Below are positions 7,413-14,533 of a stretch of 64,000 nt of DNA, piece after piece (the first letter of the stretch is position 1; each line of letters begins with the position of its first letter). The stretch is from Polynucleobacter brandtiae (GTDB lineage Bacteria; Pseudomonadota; Gammaproteobacteria; Burkholderiales; Burkholderiaceae). The stretch lies in NCBI RefSeq assembly GCF_002797575.1, contig NZ_PGTX01000002.1:62001-126000 (forward strand), in the 5' to 3' direction. The notes beneath the pieces were generated by a model, which saw nothing but the letters and a program-made list of their open reading frames with translations, was not told the origin of the DNA and made no database searches. The translations under genes were made by a program, and so were the position numbers.

Positions 7413-7651
7413 TACAAGCTTTCTCTCTCAAATCGCTTTTGTACTCCGCGTTCACTCAAAAAGTCACCAGATACTGCCGGACCATTTAAGAAAAAGTGAT
7501 CCCAGGTATTTTCAATTGGCGTAATGATCCGTTCGCGACCTCGAATACGAATGGTGACCTTTCTCACCTTGTCGGGCAAGCGGGCTTGTGCGGACAGTCT
7601 GACTGTCTGGCTTCGATTGTTAGTAAACACGATGGTAATCACTATAGTCAT
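7412..7651 (-). CDS. vapB: VapB antitoxin, AbrB-type, toxin lost
   Basis: 79 residues from ATG 7651, with AGGGAG about seven bases upstream. The N-terminal swapped-hairpin (AbrB) domain reads FTNNRSQTVRLSAQARLPD; the C-terminal part has RGRERIITPIENTWDHFF, the conserved toxin-binding tail of this VapB subgroup. VapB binds operator DNA and blocks the VapC nuclease. Here only a short VapC remnant follows. The longer frame from 7711 is unlikely, as family homology begins at MTIVITIVFTNN. Confidence 0.85.
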   Translation of the reverse strand: MTIVITIVFTNNRSQTVRLSAQARLPDKVRKVTIRIRGRERIITPIENTWDHFFLNGPAVSGDFLSERGVQKRFERESL

Positions 7652-7936
7652 CGCTTGCTCCCTATGTACACAGCATAAATATATAGCCAGTCGCAAAATG
7701 TCGGTAAGCATTGCTTAATACCAACAATTTGCATCGATCCAGCATCTGATACATTGAGTAAACATCCCCATTCAGTACAGATTGAAAACAACCCTACTGA
7801 TACCAATCATTCTTAATAGAGCCGATCCGCCACAACCGAAATTAACTTTTACGAGATCGCTAGCAATAGAATCAACTGAGATAGCCCATCTTCATTCACT
7901 GTTGCAATCACTATGTCAAATCCTGAACAATGATTC
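7652..7936. other. gap without recognisable gene
   Basis: Between the vapB start and the mazF end. Open frames on the plus strand here are short and unlike any family I know. I see no promoter, repeat or RNA structure that I can support. Confidence 0.4.
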
Positions 7937-8263
7937 TTATGAAATCAAGGTGGCCAATTTAGCCAATACCTCATCCATCACGTCAACTGGCACACTTTCT
8001 ATTTTTTTTGCTTTTCTTGACACTAAGTCCAGCACCCTGAGTTGATCACATCGGGCAACACCCACGGTTTTAGTACCCACTAGATCGACTGTAAATCCAG
8101 CTATCCTTGCAAAATTTCCACCTGTTGTGATGGGTATTACCATTGGTGTCTTTGTTAACTTATTAAAAGGTCCTGGCGAAACTACGATCACAGGACGCAT
8201 TCCCTTTTGCCCATAACCAGAAGCGGGATCCAGAGAAACCAAATAAATATCACCGCGATTCAT
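7937..8263 (-). CDS. mazF: MazF/PemK-family mRNA interferase toxin
   Basis: 108 residues starting MNRGDIYLVSLDPASGYGQ, the classic MazF/PemK N-terminus. GMRPVIVVSPGPFNK, MVIPITTG and VARCDQLRVLDL follow, which together form the ribonuclease core with the catalytic Arg and Thr. It cuts single-stranded RNA at short motifs. The ATG overlaps the mazE stop by one base (TAATG), so translation is coupled. The sequence is full length and looks active; closest in style to ChpB. Confidence 0.9.
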   Translation of the reverse strand: MNRGDIYLVSLDPASGYGQKGMRPVIVVSPGPFNKLTKTPMVIPITTGGNFARIAGFTVDLVGTKTVGVARCDQLRVLDLVSRKAKKIESVPVDVMDEVLAKLATLIS

Positions 8264-8517
8264 TACAAAATCTCATTACCAACAGGTGCCAGCTCAAGCC
8301 AGCGCTTATCCTCTTTAGGCATTTTGGCTTTCTCATCGCACCTGGCTAATAAATCGGCTAATTTATATTTGGGTTTGGTAACTGGCTTTACTACTAAGCG
8401 CCCCTCTAGTAGAGCAACATCAACCATTGAGCCCGAGCCGATTTTGAGCTCCTCTAAAAATGCAGGCGAAACCGCCATCATCACCGAACCGCCTACTTTT
8501 CTCAAATTGGTAAGCAT
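8263..8517 (-). CDS. mazE: MazE/PemI-family antitoxin
   Basis: 84 residues with an AbrB-type N-terminal domain (LRKVGGSVMMAVSPAFLEELKIGSGSMVDV) and an acidic and basic C-terminal tail that would thread across MazF. AAGGA lies about seven bases upstream of the ATG at 8517. It should form a complex with MazF and repress the operon through the palindromes just upstream. Gene order is antitoxin first, as normal for mazEF. Confidence 0.88.
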   Translation of the reverse strand: MLTNLRKVGGSVMMAVSPAFLEELKIGSGSMVDVALLEGRLVVKPVTKPKYKLADLLARCDEKAKMPKEDKRWLELAPVGNEIL

Positions 8518-8532
8518 TTTCTTTTCCTTAAG

Positions 8533-8590
8533 TTATACATTAATATAACACTAATTTAACCCTATTGTAAATTATTATACAAATGTATAA
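8533..8590 (-). promoter_or_regulatory. mazEF operator/promoter region
   Basis: A perfect palindrome TTATACA-AA-TGTATAA (8575-8590) and a weaker one TTATA-cattaa-TATAA (8533-8548) flank the likely promoter of mazEF. MazE-type regulators bind such paired palindromes; assignment is by position. Confidence 0.55.
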
Positions 8591-8772
8591 CCTAATGGAG
8601 ACATATATTCAATGGTGTTAGCGAGCTTAGCCTTGGTGTATGCCATTTCTTATTTGCTCTAGTCTTATTGAGACTTATTAAGACTTATGGAGAAAAACGA
8701 CTCGGCAGAAATCTGATTTAGATTATTCATTTTTCATCGAATATAAAATCCTAACTACCCTTCAAAAGGAAA

Positions 8773-8940
8773 TTAATCTAAGGTCGCAATTATTTCAATC
8801 TTTGGAGCAACTGCTCTAACTAGCTTCTCAACACCATGCCCAGGATTTGACCTCTTTTGAGAAACAAGCAATCCCAATCTCTCCAAGAGTCTAATGTCCT
8901 TAGTAATAGCAGAACGCTCACGATGTAGGCTAATTCCCAT
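8773..8940 (-). pseudogene. 3' fragment of a tumA-like antitoxin gene
   Basis: An ATG at 8940 opens 55 codons. From [13 protein letters not shown] to the end (KIEIIATLD) they match the last 50 residues of the intact gene at 9710-10084. DNA identity runs from about 8757 to 8932 against 9695-9870. The break falls inside the recognition helix region, so the N-terminal half is missing. It lies six bases 3' of the HigA-like gene and looks like the residue of a tandem duplication. Confidence 0.75.
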
Positions 8941-8946
8941 TAGTTT

Positions 8947-9306
8947 TTAGGCTATTAAGCTCTCAGCAGGTATACCTAAGCCATTATGTAGGCGACGGAT
9001 CATGGGCAAAGTCAGACTTCTCTTTTTAGCAAGTACCTCATATACGCGATTGAGTTCGCCAATCATCGGCTTTAAATCTTTTGGCTTTAAGTTAGCTTGC
9101 TCCATGCGAAATCGAATGTCCTCCACTGGATCTGCAGGAGAGATCACATGATGTTTAGCCTCATAAGAATCAATGAGCATGAGTAAAATTTCAAAACGAT
9201 CTGCTTTTTTTGTACCCAATGCAGGCTCTTTATCAAAATAAACGGATGCCTCTGCAAGAGCATCTTCATACTCTGATTCATTGCGAATGGGTTTTAATTC
9301 TTTCAT
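8947..9306 (-). CDS. HigA-type antitoxin (COG5499 family) without recognised toxin
   Basis: 119 residues from ATG 9306 (MKELKPIRNESEYEDALAE), with GGAGA five bases upstream. It has the two-part build of COG5499 antitoxins: an N-terminal helical part ending KHHVISPADPVEDIRFRM, then a helix-turn-helix (LKPMIGELNRVYEVLAKKRSLTLPMIRRLHNGLGIP). Such proteins normally partner a HigB-like COG4680 toxin. The gene upstream, overlapping it by 29 bases, encodes something quite different, so the partner is either lost or novel. Confidence 0.85.
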   Translation of the reverse strand: MKELKPIRNESEYEDALAEASVYFDKEPALGTKKADRFEILLMLIDSYEAKHHVISPADPVEDIRFRMEQANLKPKDLKPMIGELNRVYEVLAKKRSLTLPMIRRLHNGLGIPAESLIA

Positions 9307-9649
9307 GATCTCTCCTATTCCCACCTCTTCCCAATGGACCTCCATCACCACCACTCACACGAATTCCCTGCCCTGGACCAGCCTCAACCTGAACATTATG
9401 AATATACAAGTCGCCTCCGTTGTTATTGCCTGCCTTAAAGTGCAAATGAGCTTTCTCTTCATATAAAGGTATAAGTGTGCTGATGATCTCATCAGGAGAT
9501 GCATTAAAAGGAAGGTTTTGAATGACTTCCTGCACATCAGGGTCTTTCAATTCCGCTTGATTTATAAGAAAGTAGTCTCTCACCTTAATTCCCAGATCAG
9601 TCAAATCTAACGCTAACTTTAGACTCTCGATAACTTGCAACCAATCCAT
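9278..9649 (-). CDS. unrecognised 123-aa protein with Gly-rich C-terminus, in toxin position
   Basis: ATG 9649 follows AGAAAG and is preferred over a TTG at 9664. Residues 1-75 are helical and acidic (MDWLQVIESLKLALDLTD, then KDPDVQEVIQNLPFN). The rest turns Gly-rich: GNNNGGDLYIHNVQVEAGPGQG and GGDGGPLGRGGNRRD, reminiscent of beta-helical glycine repeats. The last ten codons overlap the antitoxin gene, so the pair is translationally coupled. I do not recognise the family. Its place between tumA and the COG5499 antitoxin is where that antitoxin's toxin would be expected. Confidence 0.5.
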   Translation of the reverse strand: MDWLQVIESLKLALDLTDLGIKVRDYFLINQAELKDPDVQEVIQNLPFNASPDEIISTLIPLYEEKAHLHFKAGNNNGGDLYIHNVQVEAGPGQGIRVSGGDGGPLGRGGNRRDHERIKTHSQ

Positions 9650-9709
9650 AATCTTTCTGAGCAATCAATAAAAACATAGGCACAAATTACTAAGCCACAT
9701 CAAAAGAAA

Positions 9710-10084
9710 TTAGCCTAAAGTTGCAATCATCTCTATTTTTGGCGCAACAGTTCTCACTAGTTTCTCAATACCATGCCCAGGATTTGATCTCTTTTGAGAA
9801 ACAAGCAATCCTAATCTCTCCAAGAGTCCAATGTCCTTAGTGATAGCAGAACGCTCACGATGTAGGCTAACTGTAAGTTGAGTAATCGTTTTTGGCTCAT
9901 CCATGACCTCTAACAACAGACGCCTGCGCGCTTCTGAGAGAACCATAAACATCTCTTGAGGATCCTCAAATGAGAAAGTTGCAGACTTCTTAAATGATTC
10001 ACCACGATCTGCTTTTTGTGCGGCTTTCCGCGCACGATCAAAAAAGCCATCAACTTTATCAGTGCGAATAATTACTTTAGTCAT
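9710..10084 (-). CDS. tumA: TumA-like winged-helix antitoxin
   Basis: 124 residues. The N-terminus ([20 protein letters not shown]) is followed by a MarR/ArsR-like winged helix ([46 protein letters not shown]). This arrangement is that of HTH antitoxins paired with DUF6516 TumE toxins. It overlaps the toxin gene by four bases (ATGA). It should neutralise the toxin and repress the operon. A truncated copy of its 3' half lies at 8773-8940. Confidence 0.78.
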   Translation of the reverse strand: MTKVIIRTDKVDGFFDRARKAAQKADRGESFKKSATFSFEDPQEMFMVLSEARRRLLLEVMDEPKTITQLTVSLHRERSAITKDIGLLERLGLLVSQKRSNPGHGIEKLVRTVAPKIEMIATLG

Positions 10085-10422
10085 TTTTTCACCTTTTTTA
10101 ATCCTTTAACGATTTCCTGCCACTCTTCTTGAAACTGTTCTAGCGTTTGCTCATAGTTTATAAACTCGATAGGGGCTACTTTACCCATATAGTGCCTGTG
10201 GTGATAGTCATGTGCATTATCAAATCCCAATACTCGCCCGTTATCTCTTTGGCAAATCAGTGGATTGATATAAGCCAAGTTGTACCTTGTCACTATCGTC
10301 TTAGCGTCTTGAACATATCCCCAAACTTCAAAACTTAAAATCCCACCACCCTGACTTGCCTTTAGCTTGAAAGTTTCCCTCTCTAACTGAACTTCGATCT
10401 TAAGCTTGGATTTTTTAGTCAT
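10081..10422 (-). CDS. tumE: TumE-family toxin (DUF6516)
   Basis: 113 residues. [37 protein letters not shown] is the family signature, with a cluster of His and Asp ([10 protein letters not shown]) that probably forms the active site. DUF6516 proteins are named TumE in TA annotation; I recall no well-settled mechanism for them. The frame is complete, with Lys-rich ends, and is first in a two-gene operon with the winged-helix antitoxin. Confidence 0.78.
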   Translation of the reverse strand: MTKKSKLKIEVQLERETFKLKASQGGGILSFEVWGYVQDAKTIVTRYNLAYINPLICQRDNGRVLGFDNAHDYHHRHYMGKVAPIEFINYEQTLEQFQEEWQEIVKGLKKVKK

Positions 10423-10440
10423 TGCTTATATTTTATCAGA

Positions 10441-10459
10441 TATGCTACTGTATTGCATA
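10441..10459 (-). promoter_or_regulatory. candidate tumEA operator
   Basis: The inverted repeat TATGC-N9-GCATA lies about 20 bases upstream of tumE, where the promoter must be. It is a plausible autoregulatory site for the winged-helix antitoxin. Confidence 0.4.
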
Positions 10460-10478
10460 CCTGAATTTTTGAAGGGTG

Positions 10479-10534
10479 ATACATAACATTAGAGAGCCTA
10501 TTTACACTTCAGTAAGTGCTAAAAACCACATCTC
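10479..10534. repeat. dispersed hairpin repeat, copy C
   Basis: Third copy of the element seen at 4457 and 5555, with the stem CACTT-cagt-AAGTG. It lies about 20 bases beyond the tumEA operator, again 5' of a minus-strand TA operon. Confidence 0.55.
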
Positions 10535-10642
10535 GAGCACCTATTCACAATAAAGCTGGCCCTAAAAAATATATCGATATGTTCAGAATTTGCAAGTCAA
10601 TGTGGTGCGGCCTTGGATTTTAAAGCAGCGCATCCAATCCCT

Positions 10643-10936
10643 CTAGACGACTGAAGAAGACTCTCGCTTAATTGGTTTAATTTTAGGTAACCGTAGTTTT
10701 CTGGCTTGTCGTAAATCCCACTGCAACTGCATGCCCAGCCATAAATCAGGAGAGGTTCCTAACCATGCGGCAAGCCTTAAGGCCATTACAGCAGTTAGGC
10801 CTGATTTAGCATTCAGTACTTTCGATAAGGTAGTGCGAGAAATATGCAACTGTTCTGCAGCCTGCTCAATTCTCATGCCTTCTGGTAACCACTCTCTTAG
10901 CACCTCACCTGGATGCGCTGGATTGTGCATATTCAT
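10643..10936 (-). CDS. higA: HigA/VapI-family antitoxin, toxin mostly deleted
   Basis: 97 residues starting MNMHNPAHPGEVLREWLPEGM, with an XRE helix-turn-helix (EQAAEQLHISRTTLSKVLNAKSGLT) and the TSPDLWLGMQLQWDL signature. GGGGAAATGAG precedes the ATG. It is only about 36% alike by eye to the other two HigA proteins here, so it is a separate lineage rather than a third copy. The HigB gene that should lie directly upstream is reduced to its last 22 codons. Confidence 0.87.
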   Translation of the reverse strand: MNMHNPAHPGEVLREWLPEGMRIEQAAEQLHISRTTLSKVLNAKSGLTAVMALRLAAWLGTSPDLWLGMQLQWDLRQARKLRLPKIKPIKRESSSVV

Positions 10937-10954
10937 CTCATTTCCCCTAGTCTC

Positions 10955-11023
10955 CTAGTAATAATCTTGATAATCCACCAACTCGACATCATATTTATCA
11001 TTACAAACTTTTCGTAAATGAAC
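10955..11023 (-). pseudogene. C-terminal tail of a HigB toxin
   Basis: The frame RKVCNDKYDVELVDYQDYY then TAG matches the ending of HigB proteins (WR-CF...DAYDVE-VDYH). No upstream frame continues it: the 50 bases before carry stops in this frame and no HigB motifs. The remnant ends 19 bases before the antitoxin ATG, the normal higBA spacing. Confidence 0.6.
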
Positions 11024-11076
11024 TTATATTTTGCTCTACAAGCTTATAGCCACGCGAAACATAATCACCAAATGGA

Positions 11077-11580
11077 TCAAACACGCTTGAGATCTTTATG
11101 GTGTTTAATGACCAAAGCCACCATATCTTTGGGTGTCATTTTTCCTGAGCGCGTCAGGGCAACCAACAAATCGTCGGTAGGATCACTCTTCACTTCATCG
11201 CCCGCCAACTTAGTAACCGAACTCGCCCAACGATCAACGTAGATTGGATTAAAGAGGACGCCCTTGCTTTTTGCCAAATTTCTGACGTACTGAGCAGTCA
11301 ACGTCAAACGTACTCGCTTATTGCGATGTACTAGTTGGGAGCGCAATCTCTCCACCTTGAATGCAGCGCTTTCTAGCAAAGACTCCTTACCCAATTGCAT
11401 GACCATAGCGGGCTTGGCGTAAATACCTCGATCCAACCTCTCAATTTGACCACCCTCTACTAAGGAATGCAGGGCGGCAGAAACTTGGCTGGGACTCCCA
11501 AACGACTTGACATCAGAGCGCAATAAAAGCCCATCTCGACGCGGGCGAAGGGATTGTAAGATGCGTCCTTTGATATCCAT
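11077..11580 (-). CDS. AbiEi-like antitoxin/regulator without AbiEii partner
   Basis: 167 residues. The N-terminal winged helix (GLLLRSDVKSFGSPSQVSAALHSLVEGGQIERLDRGIYAKP) resembles the AbiEi/DUF6088 antitoxin DNA-binding domain. The C-terminal part (YVDRWASSVTKLAGDEV, DDLLVALTRSGKMTPKDMV) is a helical extension found in related proteins. AbiEi normally represses and counteracts the AbiEii nucleotidyltransferase toxin in phage-abortive systems. No nucleotidyltransferase lies on either side. Confidence 0.6.
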   Translation of the reverse strand: MDIKGRILQSLRPRRDGLLLRSDVKSFGSPSQVSAALHSLVEGGQIERLDRGIYAKPAMVMQLGKESLLESAAFKVERLRSQLVHRNKRVRLTLTAQYVRNLAKSKGVLFNPIYVDRWASSVTKLAGDEVKSDPTDDLLVALTRSGKMTPKDMVALVIKHHKDLKRV

Positions 11581-11598
11581 TTGGTTATTTTACTAAAT

Positions 11599-11612
11599 CT
11601 ATAAATATATAG
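11599..11612. promoter_or_regulatory. palindrome upstream of AbiEi-like gene
   Basis: CTATA-AATA-TATAG is a perfect inverted repeat about 20 bases upstream of the ATG, in an AT-rich promoter region. It may be an autoregulatory site. Confidence 0.35.
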
Positions 11613-11760
11613 CAATATCAATTACTTAAAGAATTACTATATGCCGGCCTATTAATCTGAAATTGAGATTCGATACATGACTCTAGCGTGCTTAAGTCAA
11701 CGACTAAACATGCCTTTTTATTAAGCTCAAGGTATGACTGAGGAGTACCGATAAAAAACG

Positions 11761-11850
11761 ATGGAAAAGCTATTATTGTTAGTGTTAATGTTGACGTTCT
11801 TATCTATGCTCTTATTGATAACCCTATTAATGCCTGATCGCTACCACTGA
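11761..11850 (+). CDS. 29-residue hydrophobic mini-ORF upstream of the Bug gene
   Basis: ATG 11761 to TGA 11850 encodes MEKLLLLVLMLTFLSMLL followed by a short polar end (MPDRYH): one possible membrane helix. It ends nine bases before the next gene's ATG. GAGGAG lies 17 bases upstream, too far for an ideal ribosome site. It could be a leader peptide or chance in a TTA-rich stretch. Confidence 0.25.
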   Translation: MEKLLLLVLMLTFLSMLLLITLLMPDRYH

Positions 11851-11859
11851 GGAGACACC

Positions 11860-12873
11860 ATGAGCCAGCAACAACAATTGAACCCGTCACTACATGTCCG
11901 TTTATCTTGCGCGCTATCGGTTACTGTAGTCACAGCAGCTCTTGCATTGACAGCAGCCAGCCCCGCTAATGCCCAAGGCTACCCCAACAGAACCGTCAAA
12001 ATGATTGTGCCCCTCACAACGGGTTCTGGTGCTGATATTGCTGGTCGTGTAGTAGCTAAGAATCTCACTGAAACTTGGAAGCAGCCCGTCATTATTGAAA
12101 ATCGACCTGGCGCAGGGGGCTTGATTGGAACTGGTGTTGTTGTCAATGCTGAACCTGATGGCTACACCTTGTTGGTGCAATCCGCTTCCTATGCGGCTAA
12201 TCCAGCCATTTATAAAAAACTGCCATACGATCCACTCAAAAGCTTGACGGATGTAGCGATCTTAGGTCAAACCCCGTATGTCATCATCACCGCTGCTGAT
12301 GGGCCTTATCAGTCGATCCGCGAGCTGGTCATTGCCGCCAAATCCAAACCAGGTGAAATTACCTTTGCTTCTGCCGGTGTGGGCAGTTCTACCCATTTAG
12401 CAGCAGAGTATTTCAATCAAATCATGGGCATCAAACTGACTCATGTACCTTACAAAGGATCACCAGAAGCCATTCAAGACACGATGGCTGGTCGCACAGC
12501 TTTTTATATGGCACCACTAGATACCGCCATTGGTCAACTCCGGGGCGGCAAAGTACGCGCTCTAGGTGTGACTAGTAAAACGCGTAATGCGGCTGTCCCG
12601 GAAATTGCCAGTGTTGCAGAACAGGGTTACCCTACTTTTGAGATCGGACTCTGGTTTGGCGTGTGGGCACCCGCCGCTACTGCTCCCGCGATTGTGAAAA
12701 AAATCAATACTGATATTAATAAAGCCATGCTTGATCCTGAAGTCAAAACCGCTTATGAAACCAAAGGTATTAAAGCCACGCCAATGAGCCCCGCAGAATT
12801 TGCGAAGTTTGTGCGCGAAGAGATGGTTAAGTATCAAAAAATTGCTAAAGATGCCAACATTGAACCTCAGTAA
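11860..12873 (+). CDS. Bug/TctC-family periplasmic solute-binding protein
   Basis: 337 residues with a signal peptide ending near SPANA-QG (about residue 39). The mature part starts YPNRTVKMIVPLTTGSGADI and has ENRPGAGGLIGTG and the PYDPLKSLTDVA motif of the Bug family. These bind small carboxylates or aromatic acids in the periplasm, for tripartite tricarboxylate transporters or sensing. GAGGAG lies seven bases before the ATG. No membrane transporter subunits are nearby, as is common for Bug genes. It overlaps the amidohydrolase gene, suggesting a shared substrate pathway. Confidence 0.9.
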   Translation: MSQQQQLNPSLHVRLSCALSVTVVTAALALTAASPANAQGYPNRTVKMIVPLTTGSGADIAGRVVAKNLTETWKQPVIIENRPGAGGLIGTGVVVNAEPDGYTLLVQSASYAANPAIYKKLPYDPLKSLTDVAILGQTPYVIITAADGPYQSIRELVIAAKSKPGEITFASAGVGSSTHLAAEYFNQIMGIKLTHVPYKGSPEAIQDTMAGRTAFYMAPLDTAIGQLRGGKVRALGVTSKTRNAAVPEIASVAEQGYPTFEIGLWFGVWAPAATAPAIVKKINTDINKAMLDPEVKTAYETKGIKATPMSPAEFAKFVREEMVKYQKIAKDANIEPQ

Positions 12874-13849
12874 AGAACTGCTCAGTGAAGCACCGCTCAG
12901 TAAGGTAGCAAGTAAAGCACCACTGTGCCAAGCCCCTGATCCCGCTATCCGAGCTCCTCGGATTGCTTTACCTCGCGGCTCTGTAGACTGCCATGCCCAT
13001 GTATGTGGGCCAGCTGAAGTCTTTCCGTATGCGGATCAGCGTATCTATACGCCACCCGATGCAACGCTAGCGCAATACCAGTCTCTGCTCACGATGTTAG
13101 GAATAGATCGTGCCGTATTGGTTCAACCCAGTGTGTATGGCACTGATAACCGTGCCCTGATGGCGGCGCTAGCCGACACCCTTGCTTCAAGCTCCACCCC
13201 ACAACAATTGCGTGGGGTTGCGGTGATTGATAGCAATCCAGAAGCAATAAGTGATACCGAACTAGAGCGCATGCACCAGGCTGGGGTAAGGGGTATTCGT
13301 TGCAATGTAGTCGATGTAGCCGACACCACAGTGGGTTTGCCTTTAGATCAACTCACTGCCCTAGCCCACCGTATTAAACCCTTTGGCTGGCATCTTGAAC
13401 TGCTCATGCATGTGAATGAATATCCTGAACTGGATAAGATACTTGCCCACTTTCCGGTGGATTTGGTCTTTGGTCACTTTGGTTATTCCCATGCCAAACA
13501 TGGGGTTACAGATCCAGGCTTTCAGGGTCTATTAAATTTACTGCGCGATCATAAGGCCTGGGTCAAAATGACCGGCCCCTATCGTATTTGTGATGGTGAC
13601 TTCCCATATACGGATATGCGCGCGCTCAATGATGCGGTCATCAACGCCAATCCACAAAGATTAGTCTGGGGTAGTGACTGGCCCCATGTCATGGTGAAAA
13701 AAACAATGCCCCATGATGCCGATCTCTGCGACCTTTTGGGTGCCTGGGTAGCCGATGACACCCTTAAAAATGCCATCTTGGTAGACAACCCCTGTATGCT
13801 TTATGACTTCCCTGCTGTGACAAAGCAAAATAACTCATTAATAAGTTAA
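12851..13849 (+). CDS. amidohydrolase-2 family metal hydrolase (LigI-like)
   Basis: 332 residues from ATG 12851; a longer frame from 12800 is disfavoured. DCHAHVCGP (H48, H50) is the metal-binding start of the TIM barrel; later LELLMHVNEY, FGHFGYSHA and LVWGSDWPHVM supply further ligands and the catalytic Asp. The pattern resembles 2-pyrone-4,6-dicarboxylate lactonase and related dicarboxylate lactonases. It overlaps the Bug gene by 23 bases, so the two are coupled. Together they suggest capture and hydrolysis of an aromatic-derived acid; the exact substrate is not shown. Confidence 0.75.
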   Translation: MPTLNLSKELLSEAPLSKVASKAPLCQAPDPAIRAPRIALPRGSVDCHAHVCGPAEVFPYADQRIYTPPDATLAQYQSLLTMLGIDRAVLVQPSVYGTDNRALMAALADTLASSSTPQQLRGVAVIDSNPEAISDTELERMHQAGVRGIRCNVVDVADTTVGLPLDQLTALAHRIKPFGWHLELLMHVNEYPELDKILAHFPVDLVFGHFGYSHAKHGVTDPGFQGLLNLLRDHKAWVKMTGPYRICDGDFPYTDMRALNDAVINANPQRLVWGSDWPHVMVKKTMPHDADLCDLLGAWVADDTLKNAILVDNPCMLYDFPAVTKQNNSLIS

Positions 13850-13854
13850 AAAAA

Positions 13855-14082
13855 ATGGATACCACTCTTACTGTTGTTCTGGGCATTGTTGCGATGCTGC
13901 TCCCCATCGTGGTGGGGCGCCTTGTATGGAAACGCTTTGACCAATACTTTGGCAAAAATGATGAGGCCTATATGGATACTCTCGAGTACTTCCTCAAGAA
14001 ACTGGGCTTTACTATTTTGATAGCTTTTATCGTGCTTTGGATAGGCATGAGCTTAGTATTCAGTGGTAGTCCAACTTACTAA
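13855..14082 (+). CDS. small inner-membrane protein, two helices
   Basis: 75 residues. One hydrophobic helix lies near residues 4-22 (TVVLGIVAMLLPIVVG) and another near 50-70 (FTILIAFIVLWIGMSLVF), with a charged linker containing KRFDQYFGKNDEAYMDTLEYF. It starts five bases after the amidohydrolase stop and is likely in the same transcript. I do not recognise a family. Confidence 0.55.
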   Translation: MDTTLTVVLGIVAMLLPIVVGRLVWKRFDQYFGKNDEAYMDTLEYFLKKLGFTILIAFIVLWIGMSLVFSGSPTY

Positions 14083-14104
14083 ACACAAACGATTAAGATC
14101 CAGC

Positions 14105-14476
14105 ATGAACGAGCAACTCAAGACCATTCTGAACAAGGCAAAACTCAACTTTGTGGTGTTAGCAGGCATCGTTGTCCTCGCATTGGTTGGAAAAATCACC
14201 AACCCTGAGTTTACGAACAGTGTTTTTCAGACTGCAGACCAATTAGTATCGGATCTGATTTTGCTGTTTGTTGCCATCACCCTGGGTGCTTTTATTCCGA
14301 ACTTCAAGTTAGTGGTTCTTGGGGCTATCGCCTCTTTTATTGCAGCAGCAGTTGCAATACAGACAGGTGCCTTTGCCTACCTCACCATAGACTACTTATG
14401 TGCCGTACTTATTGTGGTACTCGGTTTTGCCTCAATTGCTAACTTGTATAGACACTATCGAGAATTTCAGCTCTAG
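14105..14476 (+). CDS. membrane protein, about four helices, unknown function
   Basis: 123 residues from ATG 14105 (MNEQLKTILNKAKLNF). Four hydrophobic segments follow: FVVLAGIVVLALVG, LVSDLILLFVAITLGAF, LVVLGAIASFIAAAVAI and CAVLIVVLGFASIANLY. It follows the previous small membrane gene by 22 bases on the same strand. No motif identifies a role; a shared function with the 75-residue protein is only inferred from adjacency. Confidence 0.55.
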   Translation: MNEQLKTILNKAKLNFVVLAGIVVLALVGKITNPEFTNSVFQTADQLVSDLILLFVAITLGAFIPNFKLVVLGAIASFIAAAVAIQTGAFAYLTIDYLCAVLIVVLGFASIANLYRHYREFQL

Positions 14477-14533
14477 AGTTCTTTACTTATCCTCGAGATA
14501 ACCCCGCGGGTGATTTTTTGATGATGCCCGCGC

